Source of the DNA: Gammaproteobacteria bacterium UBA4475
GTDB taxonomy: Bacteria; Pseudomonadota; Gammaproteobacteria; Pseudomonadales; Azotimanducaceae
Length of the DNA: 28,581 bases
Direction: 5' to 3'
Assembly (NCBI GenBank): GCA_002389265.1
Contig: DGOD01000376.1
Coordinates: 1-28,581, forward strand
Shown: positions 1 to 7,863 of the stretch, in pieces
Numbering within the stretch: the first letter of the stretch is position 1
How the letters are laid out: the number at the start of each line of letters is the position of its first letter
Notes under the pieces: generated by a model
The model's database searches: none
Told to the model about the DNA's origin: nothing
The model's input: the letters and a program-made list of their open reading frames with translations, nothing else
Translations under genes and position numbers: made by a program

Positions 1-695
1 GACTTGCCGTTGACCTCGCCCACCACATGATGCAACAGGACATAAGCTGAGCCAGGCGAGTAGGGGCTGGCAAAGTGCCCAACAATGGCATCGAAGCCCA
101 GTAGTGATTTGATGGCATCTGATTCGAACATGTCATCCAGTAGCTCACCGGCACTGACAGAGAATAACTTCAACAAGAAGCGTTTCTGACGGTTATTTAG
201 CTGGCGAAACACCCGACTCAGATTAAACAGCTTCAGCAGATCGCCAAAGCCAATATCCATTAGGTTCGGAGGCGTCATGAGCATGACGTCCTTGACGACA
301 GGCACGACCTCGTCCAATAGACGGTAATACTGACCCAATTGCTCGGCGTCCGCCTGAGAAAACTGGGCTAAATTCTGCACTGTATCTTTAAGATCTGGAT
401 GGCTGACCAGGCTCCGGCCGTCTGGCATCGGCAGGTAATTATTGAAGCGCCGAGGAAGAATCTTGAGGCCGTGCTGGTGTAGATTCAAGTCGGCGATGAT
501 TTTCGGATGCAGAAGACTCACCGTATAACTTGCTACGGAGTTACGAAAGCCAGGGTGAAACTCTTCTGTGACAGCGGCACCACCGACAATGCTTCGGCGC
601 TCAAGGATCGTCACCTTTAGGCCCGCTTTAGCAAGGTAGGCTGCGCAAACCAGGCCATTGTGCCCGCCACCGATAATTACTGCGTGTTGACTCAT
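1..695 (-). CDS. FAD-dependent oxidoreductase, PYROXD2 / phytoene-dehydrogenase-like (C-terminus cut off)
   Basis: Translated from the ATG at 695, the protein starts MSQHAVIIGGGHNGLVCAAY, an N-terminal dinucleotide-binding fold with GxGxxG-like glycines (GGGHNG) and, about 30 residues on, the acidic end of the second strand (VTILERR). The sequence GGAAVTEEFHPGFRNS that follows is typical of the COG1233 group (phytoene desaturases, PYROXD2), which bind FAD. About 231 residues are present; family members run to about 500, so the C-terminal half lies outside the window. The substrate cannot be told from the sequence. No carotenoid genes are nearby, so a PYROXD2-type oxidoreductase is likelier than a carotenoid desaturase. 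The ribosome site is weak (AGAG upstream). It diverges from the MATE gene. Confidence 0.85.
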   Translation of the reverse strand, partial: MSQHAVIIGGGHNGLVCAAYLAKAGLKVTILERRSIVGGAAVTEEFHPGFRNSVASYTVSLLHPKIIADLNLHQHGLKILPRRFNNYLPMPDGRSLVSHPDLKDTVQNLAQFSQADAEQLGQYYRLLDEVVPVVKDVMLMTPPNLMDIGFGDLLKLFNLSRVFRQLNNRQKRFLLKLFSVSAGELLDDMFESDAIKSLLGFDAIVGHFASPYSPGSAYVLLHHVVGEVNGK

Positions 696-787
696 GAGCT
701 TACTCTTGTTTTGGGTTACTCTTTTTTTTTGGATTAAAGGGCATTTGCCGTCAGGCGATAATAATACCTGAATGCGCTGCTCGTGTT

Positions 788-817
788 TTGACTCAGTTGA
801 GCCTGTTGGTGTATCGT
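788..817 (+). promoter_or_regulatory. possible sigma-70 promoter for the MATE gene
   Basis: A -35-like TTGACT (788-793) and a -10-like TATCGT (812-817) are separated by 18 bp, upstream of the MATE start at 883. Five of six and four of six bases match the consensus. This is pattern matching only. Confidence 0.3.
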
Positions 818-818
818 A

Positions 819-844
819 CGCGCGCTCTGCAAGGCGCTCCTACA
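819..844 (-). repeat. REP-like element
   Basis: Read on the minus strand it is TGTAGGAGCGCCTTGCAGAG followed by CGCGCG. It resembles the GTAGGAGCG...CTTGC repetitive extragenic palindromes common in Pseudomonas and relatives, with an imperfect stem GCGC...GCGC. Only one copy is in the window, so its repeated nature is inferred from resemblance. Confidence 0.4.
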
Positions 845-882
845 TTGGGCCAGCGTGATGACAGTAGACGCGGACTTACCCT

Positions 883-2265
883 ATGCCAGATTCTCTTGCT
901 GATGAAACGCAAGTTTTAGATAAACCCCAGTTAAATATCTGGCAGCTCGCCTGGCCGGCAATTGTCAGTAATCTATTATTCTCTGTGATTGGCCTTGTGA
1001 GTATCAAAATCGTCGGTTCTCTTGGCGCCTCGGCAGTCGCGTCAGCGACCACAGGGAATCGAATATTTTTCGCCCTGCAGGCCATCATGATGGCGATTTC
1101 GGCGGGTACCACCGCCATGGTAGCACGATCTGTCGGTGCCAAAAATTATACGGAAGCCGCCAAGGTAACGAGCGTATCACTCTGGGTTGGCAACGTAGTT
1201 GCTGTGCTATTGATGGTCCCGTGCATTATCTTTGCCAGCGAGATGGCGGGTATCTTCGGCCTGGATGAAGCAACGACCGCGGATGCCGCGAGGTTTATTC
1301 AGTGGATTAGTGTCTTCAATGTTGCTTTTGCCATCAATATGATCCTCAGCGCCTCGTTGCGCGCGGCGGGAGATACCCGTACACCATTATGGATTGGGGT
1401 GCTCACCAACGTCGTCAATGTGGCGTTGGTCTATTGGCTGGTATTTGGTGGTTATGGTGTTCCAGCGATGGGCGTCGCCGGAGCTGCTATCGCTAATGGG
1501 CTGTCATTCGCCCTCGCTGCGATGGTCTATTTGGGTCTGTGGTATGGCGGGCGATTAAAGGTTGGCGTGGGTGGCCGTGGTTCCATGACGGAAAAACGTA
1601 TCCGTCAGTTGATCGATATTGGTTATCCAGCCGGCGTGGAGCAGCTGGTGTTCCAGTTGGGTTTTCTCGCTTTTCTGTGGCTGGTGGGCTACTACGGTAC
1701 GGCGGCATTTGCGGCTTACGGTATTGGCGTGCAAATACTGTCGCTGTCCTTTGTGGTCGGGTTCGGCTTTTCTATCGCTGGGGCAACCCTGGTGGGCCAG
1801 CATATGGGGGCTAAAGATCCCCAGGGCGCCATGCGTCACGGTTGGCGGGCCACGGGTATGGCCATTGCCAGCATGGTAGGTCTCAGTGGTTTTATTGTCG
1901 CTTTCTCCGAGGATATCGCGCGTTTTCTGATTGATGATGATGAAGTCGTGCGATTGACCGTGATCTTTATTTATATCTTGGGCATCGCCCAGCCGCTCAT
2001 GGCCATTGAGTTTACTTTAAGCGGTTGTCTGCGCGGAGCTGGTGATACTCGCTTTCCGCTGAAGGCCACGATGGCTGGGCTGATTGGCGCCAGGGTTGGT
2101 CTCGCGGCATTATTTACTTTTATGGGTTTGACGGTGGTGTGGATCTACGCGGCGCTGATCGGTGATTACATCGTGAAGGCCCTAATGCTGGTTTCGCGCT
2201 TTAAGTCGGGAAAATGGCAACAAGTATTTTCTGACGCTGAGACGAAATTCGATAAGTACAATTAG
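883..2265 (+). CDS. MATE family multidrug/cation antiporter (NorM/DinF type)
   Basis: The 460-residue protein has about twelve hydrophobic segments arranged as two similar halves, as in MATE (multi-antimicrobial extrusion) exporters, which use a Na+ or H+ gradient to expel organic cations or metabolites across the inner membrane. Family features include the early WPAIVSNLL segment, SLRAAGDTRTPLW at the end of the first half and its second-half counterpart LRGAGDTRFPLK. Both carry the RaaGDTr signature. Length is normal for the family (about 440-480). The ATG at 883 gives a short cytoplasmic tail before the first membrane segment; no clear Shine-Dalgarno precedes it. The transported substrate cannot be assigned. 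It stands alone between a divergent flavoprotein gene and a small exported-protein gene. Confidence 0.93.
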   Translation: MPDSLADETQVLDKPQLNIWQLAWPAIVSNLLFSVIGLVSIKIVGSLGASAVASATTGNRIFFALQAIMMAISAGTTAMVARSVGAKNYTEAAKVTSVSLWVGNVVAVLLMVPCIIFASEMAGIFGLDEATTADAARFIQWISVFNVAFAINMILSASLRAAGDTRTPLWIGVLTNVVNVALVYWLVFGGYGVPAMGVAGAAIANGLSFALAAMVYLGLWYGGRLKVGVGGRGSMTEKRIRQLIDIGYPAGVEQLVFQLGFLAFLWLVGYYGTAAFAAYGIGVQILSLSFVVGFGFSIAGATLVGQHMGAKDPQGAMRHGWRATGMAIASMVGLSGFIVAFSEDIARFLIDDDEVVRLTVIFIYILGIAQPLMAIEFTLSGCLRGAGDTRFPLKATMAGLIGARVGLAALFTFMGLTVVWIYAALIGDYIVKALMLVSRFKSGKWQQVFSDAETKFDKYN

Positions 2266-2322
2266 TGATCTGAAGCTGGATTCGAGGCAATGTGTCAGCG
2301 TTTTGCAGTAGTGTTCCCGGTC

Positions 2323-2343
2323 GCCAGATTACGTTATTCTGGC
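2323..2343. other. inverted repeat GCCAGA-N9-TCTGGC
   Basis: A 6-bp stem with a 9-nt loop lies between the MATE stop and the small exported-protein gene. There is no T-run, so it is not a convincing terminator; it could be a weak stem-loop or an operator for the downstream gene. Confidence 0.3.
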
Positions 2344-2385
2344 CGCTGAGTGCGCAGGTTTGATCAATTGAGGTGAATGCGTGTG

Positions 2386-2718
2386 ATGTTGAATAGAATC
2401 GTAATCGTCAGTTTGATGGCATGGGCTGGACTCACGAGCAGTTGCGCAAGCTTGAACATTGCGCCAGCTAAGACGCTAGTTGGCCAATGGCAGACGCAAC
2501 TGGGTGGTTTCCCCGTCCTGATGGAATATACCGCCAGCGCAGTGAGTGTCGATAATCAGGCGCCGGTGACCTATACATTAGCCGGTGACAGGCTGAGTTT
2601 CAGTGAAGGTGGCCAACAGGTTCGCATTCTAAGCTTTCCCAGCAAAAATCAGATGATTCAGCTGGATCCCATGACCGGCACTGAGCATCGGTTTGATCGG
2701 CTTCCCGAGTCGCTGTAG
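2386..2718 (+). CDS. small exported protein, probable lipoprotein, function unknown
   Basis: From the ATG at 2386 the protein is 110 residues: MLNRIVIVSLMAWAGLTSSC, a short basic N-region, a hydrophobic core and a Cys within a weak lipobox-like TSSC, then a polar domain. An ATG nine bases earlier (2377) is also in frame, but the AGGTGA ribosome site at 2371-2376 touches that ATG, while it sits a normal nine bases from 2386. The mature part has GQWQTQLGGFPVLMEYT and VTYTLAGDRLSF. That pattern resembles small beta-rich lipocalin-like exported proteins that report on fold changes, but I do not recognise a named family. Both sides are non-coding; it is probably a single-gene unit. Confidence 0.7.
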   Translation: MLNRIVIVSLMAWAGLTSSCASLNIAPAKTLVGQWQTQLGGFPVLMEYTASAVSVDNQAPVTYTLAGDRLSFSEGGQQVRILSFPSKNQMIQLDPMTGTEHRFDRLPESL

Positions 2719-2780
2719 GGCACTGCAATGCTTTAACAATCCTGACTACTGGTTGAATATACAGTTATACGTGAGTACCA

Positions 2781-2810
2781 TACCCTGAGACTCGTTTCAT
2801 GGTCAGGGTA
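2781..2810 (+). promoter_or_regulatory. hairpin in the leader of the FAN1 gene
   Basis: TACCCTGA (2781-2788) and TCAGGGTA (2803-2810) form a perfect 8-bp inverted repeat with a 14-nt loop, ending 11 bases before the GTG start. A second pairing, ACCA (2777-2780) with TGGT (2800-2803), crosses it, so the two could be alternatives or a pseudoknot. A regulatory role is inference. Confidence 0.4.
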
Positions 2811-2821
2811 GAACTTGTTGG

Positions 2822-4465
2822 GTGAATGTATCAGTGGCTGACTTGCCGGTAGGCTATTACCGCGATAATTTTCTTTTTTTGCTCGAGTTCGTCGTTGCGC
2901 GCTATGCTGACCTGCTAAGTCAGGCAGAGGCCGATTATGCGATGGGGTTCGGACGACTGTCGCTTTCCGCTCAGCGTCTTTATGTGCGCTTGGCGTTACG
3001 CAAGGGCCCATTGTTTCGCAGTGATAAAGTAGCATACGCAGAGATCCCGCAACGGGATGACGCGGTCGAGGAATTGACGCGCTGTGGTTTTATCGATGGC
3101 GGTGCCGATGAAGATCTCGAATGCTTGCTGAGTCTCTTACTTAAACCTGAGCTCGTTCGCCTTCGGCCCGCATGCCATGGGCTTGGCCGCGAGGCCTTAT
3201 TGGCCAAATTAACACCTATGGTCAGCCGGGATGAGTTTTATGCATTTATCAATTTTGAGGTATACCGTCCCCGTCATCTAGACACACTCAGGGTATTTCG
3301 CCTCCTGTTCTTTGGTAACCTCCATCAGGACTTCACCGAGTTTGTACTTAATGATCTAGGGATACTGCCCTATGAAAATTATACAATCGATCGACTGAGT
3401 CGGTTTTTCGATCGGCGCGAGAAAATCGAGCAGGCGCTGGCGCTAGGCATCCTGGGTGAACAAGCTGACGCCTGGATCATCGCGAAGGATGTCCAGGGGT
3501 TACGAGGCTATCAGGCATTGCTGCCGATAAACCTGGATCCGGGTTTACAACGTCGACTCGATAAGATTAATAATCGGGTTGCCCGTGAACTTGAACGACT
3601 GCATGCCCATGATGCGGCGTTATCGCTCTACCAGTGCACTGCCAGTGGTGCTGCTAGAGAGCGCAGCGCCAGAATTTTGGCGACTCAGCAGGGCGGGATT
3701 GATGCGGCCATATCAATCTGTAAACAGATTTTGGACACCCCGGAGCATGAGGCCGAGTATGAGTTTGCCGTAGGTTTTGCCGCGCGTTTGCAGAAAAAAA
3801 TCCATAAGGGTAAGCGGTCAGTACTGCCAGCGTTGCCCTCACCAGAATATCCTGTGCAGCGCTTAAGCCTCGATCGGCTCCCAGATCAGCGGGTCGAGCT
3901 TGCGGTCGTTGAGCACATTGAGCATACCGGAGATCGGGCCTACTACGTGGAGAATAGTTTGTTCAATGCCATCTTTGGGCTGGCCTTCTGGGACATTATT
4001 TTTGCACCGGTACAGGGTGTATTTTTTCATCCGTTCCAGCGCGGACCCGCCGATCTGTACACGCCAGCTTTTTGTACCGCGAGGGCCGATGCGCTCAAAC
4101 TGCGTCGCCAGGAACTTGGTACTGTGGCAGATTTGCGAACTCGCGTGTTGGCGGTTGCGAAACAAAAAGTCGGGCTCGCCAATCCATTTGTGAGCTGGGG
4201 CTATATCAGCGCTGAGTTATTCGAGTACTGTTTTGAACGCATACCCATAGGCCATTTTCAGGCGATTTTTGATCGACTGCTAGTGGACCCGTACGCTAAC
4301 CGTAGTGGTTTTCCTGATCTCATCATCTTTCCCGCCAGTGGTAGTTATTTGCTGGCTGAAGTCAAAGGGCCGAATGACAAGCTGCAGGCGAATCAAATCC
4401 GTTGGTTAAGGTATTTTGCCGCAGCACAAATTCCTCATCGTTTAGTGAATGTCGAATGGCACTAG
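2822..4465 (+). CDS. fan1: FAN1-type structure-specific nuclease (VRR-NUC domain)
   Basis: The 547-residue protein matches bacterial FAN1 homologues in length (about 550) and layout: an N-terminal domain beginning YYRDNFLFLLEFVVARYADL, a helical middle, and a C-terminal VRR-NUC (PD-(D/E)xK) domain. Catalytic residues are visible as D499 (GFPDLII) and E513/K515 (AEVKGPNDKLQ), followed by the family's QIRWLRYF helix. FAN1 enzymes cut 5' flap DNA and help remove interstrand cross-links. The start is GTG at 2822; no ATG is available nearby in frame, and the ribosome site is poor (AGGG lies 13 bases away behind a hairpin), so translation may be weak or controlled. The stop overlaps the downstream helicase start, indicating joint expression. 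Confidence 0.92.
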   Translation: MNVSVADLPVGYYRDNFLFLLEFVVARYADLLSQAEADYAMGFGRLSLSAQRLYVRLALRKGPLFRSDKVAYAEIPQRDDAVEELTRCGFIDGGADEDLECLLSLLLKPELVRLRPACHGLGREALLAKLTPMVSRDEFYAFINFEVYRPRHLDTLRVFRLLFFGNLHQDFTEFVLNDLGILPYENYTIDRLSRFFDRREKIEQALALGILGEQADAWIIAKDVQGLRGYQALLPINLDPGLQRRLDKINNRVARELERLHAHDAALSLYQCTASGAARERSARILATQQGGIDAAISICKQILDTPEHEAEYEFAVGFAARLQKKIHKGKRSVLPALPSPEYPVQRLSLDRLPDQRVELAVVEHIEHTGDRAYYVENSLFNAIFGLAFWDIIFAPVQGVFFHPFQRGPADLYTPAFCTARADALKLRRQELGTVADLRTRVLAVAKQKVGLANPFVSWGYISAELFEYCFERIPIGHFQAIFDRLLVDPYANRSGFPDLIIFPASGSYLLAEVKGPNDKLQANQIRWLRYFAAAQIPHRLVNVEWH

Positions 4466-6852
4466 GCACACCAACACATTTTAAGATTTCAGTGCGCGAG
4501 CTAGTTGAGCAAACTGAGCGCAGCGGCGATATCAATTTCCGATTCTCAGCGCGCAGTTCAGCACTGGCGGGTATCCGTGGTCACCAGCGAGTACAAAAAT
4601 CACGGGGTGATGATTATGTCGCCGAAAAGCGTGTCGCTGATCTAGTGACGAGTCACGATTTGTGTCTCGAAGTCAGCGGTAGAGTCGATGGTTATTTTCC
4701 TACTCAGCTGCCCATGCTTGTGGAAGAAATCAAGACACTCCGGGCTGACCCTGGACTCATTCCGGAAAGCCTGCAGCGGTTGCATTGGGGGCAAGTGAAG
4801 GTTTATGCCTATCTTCTTGGCAGGGACCACGAACTCAAGCTCAGTGATCCAGTGGTGGTGCGCTTGTGCTACCTGCAATTGGATGATAATGCTGAGTCTT
4901 TGCTCACCCAGACCCTAACCATGCGCGAACTAGGCGACTACTATCAATTGTTAGTGACTCGGCAGATAACATTTTTGGCGCGATTAGCAGGCTGGCAAGC
5001 GCGTCGGGATAAAAGCATTGAGCAGTTAGCATTTCCCTATTCTGAGTACCGCGAGGGGCAGCGGGATATGGCGGTGAGTGTCTATCGAGCAATGCAGTCC
5101 AGCGGTCAGCTAGTGCTGCAGGCGCCCACCGGTATTGGTAAAACCATGGGTGTGCTGTATCCGGCCATCAAGGGACTACCTACAGGAAAGCTTGAAAAGC
5201 TATTCTTTTTATCAGCAAAAACCTCAGGCCAAGCGCTTGCGGCGGGCGCAGTGGCAGACATGCGCCAACAGGGTCTGCAGCTGCGGGACATTACCTTAAC
5301 AGCAAAAAATAAGATTTGTTTTACGCCCGGGGCACCCTGCGATGCCGAGCACTGTCAGTATGCGGTGGGCTACTATGACAAGCTTGGCAAGGTGATGGAT
5401 GAGGTATTGCTCGAGGACCAGGCGCTCACTCGAGAGGTCATTGAGGCGAAGGCTCGAGTACACCAGATGTGTCCCTTTGAGCTTGAACTGGACTTGTCGC
5501 TCACCGCTGATGTTGTGATTTGTGATTATAACTATGTATTTGATCCGGCGGTTTATTTGCGCCGCTACTTTGATGGTCCTAACCAACACTACGGGTTGCT
5601 GATCGATGAAGCTCACAACCTGGTAGATCGAGGCCGAGAAATGTTCTCAGCTGAGATCAAAAAAAATGCGTACCTTGATTTGCGGCGCCAGCTACCGGTG
5701 GAATTGCCGCTAATGGCTCGTAGTTTGGCGGCCGTTAATGCCCAGTTTCTGGCGCTGCTGAAAATAGACAAGCCGGGTTTTGCTCAAGCGGGTTATCGGG
5801 TTATTCCAGAACTGCCGCAGCGACTGGTGCAAGCTGTACGAAAATTCACGTTGGCTGCAGAAGATTGGCTGCAGCAAAATCAAGTGGCCGACTTCAGTGA
5901 AGAATTGCTGCCACTATATTTCGACAGCCTGCGCTTTCTTCGTATCGCTGAAACATTCGACCAGCATTACAACTGCCTGATGATTGAGCGCCCGCAGGGA
6001 GTTGCGATGAAGCTTTTTAATGTGAATCCGGGCCCGGGGCTCGCTGAGGGATTTCGCCGGGTTAACGCAGCTGTAGCCTTTTCAGCGACATTAATGCCAC
6101 AGACTTACTTTCAGGCGCTCATGGGGATCGAGGCAGACGCCAGCTGGTACCAGATTGAATCACCCTTTGACTCGAAAAATTTGGGTGTCTTTGCCACCAG
6201 TTACATCTCGACCACTTACCGCGATCGTGGTAACAGTTTGTATGCGTTGGCCGATACGATCGCCGCGGTAGTGGCCCAGCGAGCAGGTAACTATATGGTG
6301 TTTTTCCCATCTTTTGCTTACCTCAAAGAAGTCCGTGATAAGTTTGTCGAGCGTTATCCGAACAGCGTCTGTGTCTCGCAAACGCCAGCAATGGATGAGA
6401 CTGCACGGATGGAATTTTTGCATCGTTTTGAGGTGCAAGGCGACTCGACGCTAGTGGGATTCGCAGTGATGGGCGGCATCTTCGGCGAGGGCATTGACTT
6501 GAAAGGCCGCAAGTTGATTGGCGTCATCATTGCCGGAGTCGGGTTGCCGCAGCTCGGCATTGAGCGGGATGTCATACGCGATTACTTCGAGCAGTCGGGC
6601 CAAGCGGGGCAGGGCTTTGAATTTGCCTATCAATACCCGGGGATGAATCGCGTACTACAGACCGCCGGTCGAGTGATTCGAACTGAGACTGATCGAGGCA
6701 TTATTTGTCTGGTTGATAACCGCTTCAATGAGTCGCGCTATAGACGCTTGATGCCGAACCAATGGCAAGTGAAGCTGAGTCGAAACCGTGAGATTCTGGC
6801 TAATGCGGTAGCAGAGTTTTGGGCTGCTGACGATGAGGCGAGTATACCGTAA
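4456..6852 (+). CDS. XPD/DinG-type Fe-S helicase with N-terminal RecB-like nuclease domain
   Basis: A 798-residue superfamily-2 helicase. From the ATG at 4456: a RecB/Cas4-like nuclease domain (D78 in GRVDG, E91-x-K93 in VEEIKT, then WGQVKVYAYL matching the family's Q-x3-Y motif), Walker A APTGIGKT (223-230), four cysteines suited to a 4Fe-4S cluster (C288, C295, C300, C339), a DEAH box (384-387) and motif VI QTAGRVIRTETDRG. XPD-family enzymes unwind DNA 5' to 3'. The ATG lies inside the last codons of the FAN1 gene (10-base overlap), so the products are translationally coupled. An in-frame ATG at 4402 is rejected because the extra 18 residues overlap FAN1 and resemble nothing. The pair probably acts on blocked forks or cross-links; this is inference from families. 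Confidence 0.9.
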   Translation: MALGTPTHFKISVRELVEQTERSGDINFRFSARSSALAGIRGHQRVQKSRGDDYVAEKRVADLVTSHDLCLEVSGRVDGYFPTQLPMLVEEIKTLRADPGLIPESLQRLHWGQVKVYAYLLGRDHELKLSDPVVVRLCYLQLDDNAESLLTQTLTMRELGDYYQLLVTRQITFLARLAGWQARRDKSIEQLAFPYSEYREGQRDMAVSVYRAMQSSGQLVLQAPTGIGKTMGVLYPAIKGLPTGKLEKLFFLSAKTSGQALAAGAVADMRQQGLQLRDITLTAKNKICFTPGAPCDAEHCQYAVGYYDKLGKVMDEVLLEDQALTREVIEAKARVHQMCPFELELDLSLTADVVICDYNYVFDPAVYLRRYFDGPNQHYGLLIDEAHNLVDRGREMFSAEIKKNAYLDLRRQLPVELPLMARSLAAVNAQFLALLKIDKPGFAQAGYRVIPELPQRLVQAVRKFTLAAEDWLQQNQVADFSEELLPLYFDSLRFLRIAETFDQHYNCLMIERPQGVAMKLFNVNPGPGLAEGFRRVNAAVAFSATLMPQTYFQALMGIEADASWYQIESPFDSKNLGVFATSYISTTYRDRGNSLYALADTIAAVVAQRAGNYMVFFPSFAYLKEVRDKFVERYPNSVCVSQTPAMDETARMEFLHRFEVQGDSTLVGFAVMGGIFGEGIDLKGRKLIGVIIAGVGLPQLGIERDVIRDYFEQSGQAGQGFEFAYQYPGMNRVLQTAGRVIRTETDRGIICLVDNRFNESRYRRLMPNQWQVKLSRNREILANAVAEFWAADDEASIP

Positions 6853-6858
6853 AGATTA

Positions 6859-7719
6859 TCACGGATCCTTGCGATGCTTGCCTTGTCGGTGGCGTTTTGA
6901 ATCTTGCCTGTGGTTGTGGTGTTCTTGGTTGCGGTGTTCTTGGTTTCGGGGTGGTTGCTGTCGCTGGGGTTGGCTTTGCGGCTCGGCGCGGCTGACCTGT
7001 TGTGGCTGGTCACGACGTTCAACTTGTGGTTCGTCATGATCTGGGTTCTGCCTGCTGCGAGGTTCTTGAGTGTGCCAGTTACGCTTGTCATATCCGCCAC
7101 GGCTATCATCATATCGGCCACGGCTATCATCATATCGGCCACGGCTATCATCAAGTCGGCCACGGCTATCATCAAGTCGGCCACGGCGTTCGTTATCATC
7201 ATGCGGGCGACGATCCCGGACTTTATAATGAACTCCCGGGCCGGCTGCAGCCCTGCTCGCTGAAGACTGTTGACGTACTGTATGCCCCTTGATTCGCTGG
7301 CGGACGCCATGACGCCGGGCAGGATAGTTCGGCGCAGGATACCGCCAGGCAGGATAGCCCCAATAGTCAAAGGTGGAGTAATTATAGGCAGCACGAGGGT
7401 AATGGAGGCTACCGAAATAGACCTCATTGGCGGGCCCGTAAATGTTGCTGTGGCGGGTCTGAATAATCATCGTTGAAGGTTGGCTGTAGACCACGGTTGG
7501 GGTTGCTTGCAGTTCATGATCACAGCGATGCACCTCGTCACGTACGTAACAATGGTCATGCGCGTGGGCTTGATTGAAATGGCAATGATCGAACCGGATG
7601 CCCTCGGGCGCTGTGATGTAAGTGATCCGCGGCGCTTCTTCAATAGTCCCCGTGGCCTGACAACCCAGGGCGGTCATTAACAGGACGATGCTGGCCAACA
7701 TAGTATAAGTGACTGACAT
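6859..7719 (-). CDS. exported His/Cys-rich, repeat-containing protein of unknown function
   Basis: The 286-residue protein begins with a hydrophobic segment ending ALGC (C20), a probable signal peptide with an imperfect lipobox and no basic N-region. Residues 45-68 hold a cluster of His and Cys (H45 C46 H47, H52, H54, H56 C57, H64, C66, H68), which suggests metal binding. A Tyr/Pro-rich stretch (about 93-135) follows, then 7-residue tandem repeats GR(L/Y)DDSR at about 180-206, and a low-complexity tail rich in Gln, Arg, His and Glu. The start at 7719 has GGAG seven bases upstream. Stop codons of this gene and the convergent helicase are only 6 bp apart. I recognise no family. Long open frames on other strands here are shadows of the repeat, whose 21-bp unit keeps all frames open. 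Confidence 0.72.
   Translation of the reverse strand: MSVTYTMLASIVLLMTALGCQATGTIEEAPRITYITAPEGIRFDHCHFNQAHAHDHCYVRDEVHRCDHELQATPTVVYSQPSTMIIQTRHSNIYGPANEVYFGSLHYPRAAYNYSTFDYWGYPAWRYPAPNYPARRHGVRQRIKGHTVRQQSSASRAAAGPGVHYKVRDRRPHDDNERRGRLDDSRGRLDDSRGRYDDSRGRYDDSRGGYDKRNWHTQEPRSRQNPDHDEPQVERRDQPQQVSRAEPQSQPQRQQPPRNQEHRNQEHHNHRQDSKRHRQGKHRKDP
7094..7187. repeat. 21-bp coding tandem repeat, four full units plus a partial fifth
   Basis: Units start at 7094, 7115, 7136, 7157 and (partial) 7178, built on CGGCCACGGCTATCATCA plus a variable triplet ending. The first two units end CATAT and the next two CAAGT, so units have expanded in pairs. On the minus strand the repeat encodes GRYDDSR/GRLDDSR. The length is a multiple of three, so copy number can vary without a frameshift. 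Confidence 0.93.
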
Positions 7720-7747
7720 GCTAAGACTCCGCTGTGAGCTGATGCAG

Positions 7748-7767
7748 GACCCTACACTAACAGGGTC
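7748..7767. other. inverted repeat in the leader of the His/Cys-rich protein gene
   Basis: GACCCT (7748-7753) and AGGGTC (7762-7767) are separated by 8 nt, about 29 bp upstream of the start at 7719. It could be an operator or a leader hairpin; no further support. Confidence 0.25.
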
Positions 7768-7824
7768 AGGCTGAATCGAAGCTGAACGTCAGAGCCGCCG
7801 GCACTGGCTGATGCCGAATCTGTT

Positions 7825-7863
7825 AAAAACCATGCAACGCCCTCGGTAGGGTTATTGAGGGCG
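7825..7863 (-). terminator. probable terminator of sppA
   Basis: On the minus strand CGCCCTC and GAGGGCG (7857-7863 and 7838-7844 on the plus strand) form a 7-bp stem with a 12-nt loop. It begins at the sppA stop codon and a TTTTT run follows eight bases after the stem. The gap before the T-run is longer than usual, so efficiency is uncertain. Confidence 0.45.

Noticed and set aside
4402..4455. Earlier ATG for the helicase
   Set aside because: The 18 extra residues overlap FAN1 and do not resemble the family; the overlap start at 4456 is typical of coupled genes.
7094..7187. Short regular repeats that could suggest a CRISPR array
   Set aside because: The units are head-to-tail with no spacers and encode a protein repeat.
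6738..7427. Long open frames overlapping the His/Cys-rich gene, including one of 229 codons on the same strand and several on the plus strand
   Set aside because: They owe their length to the 21-bp repeat, which keeps every frame open; they lack ribosome sites and family resemblance and overlap a better-supported gene.
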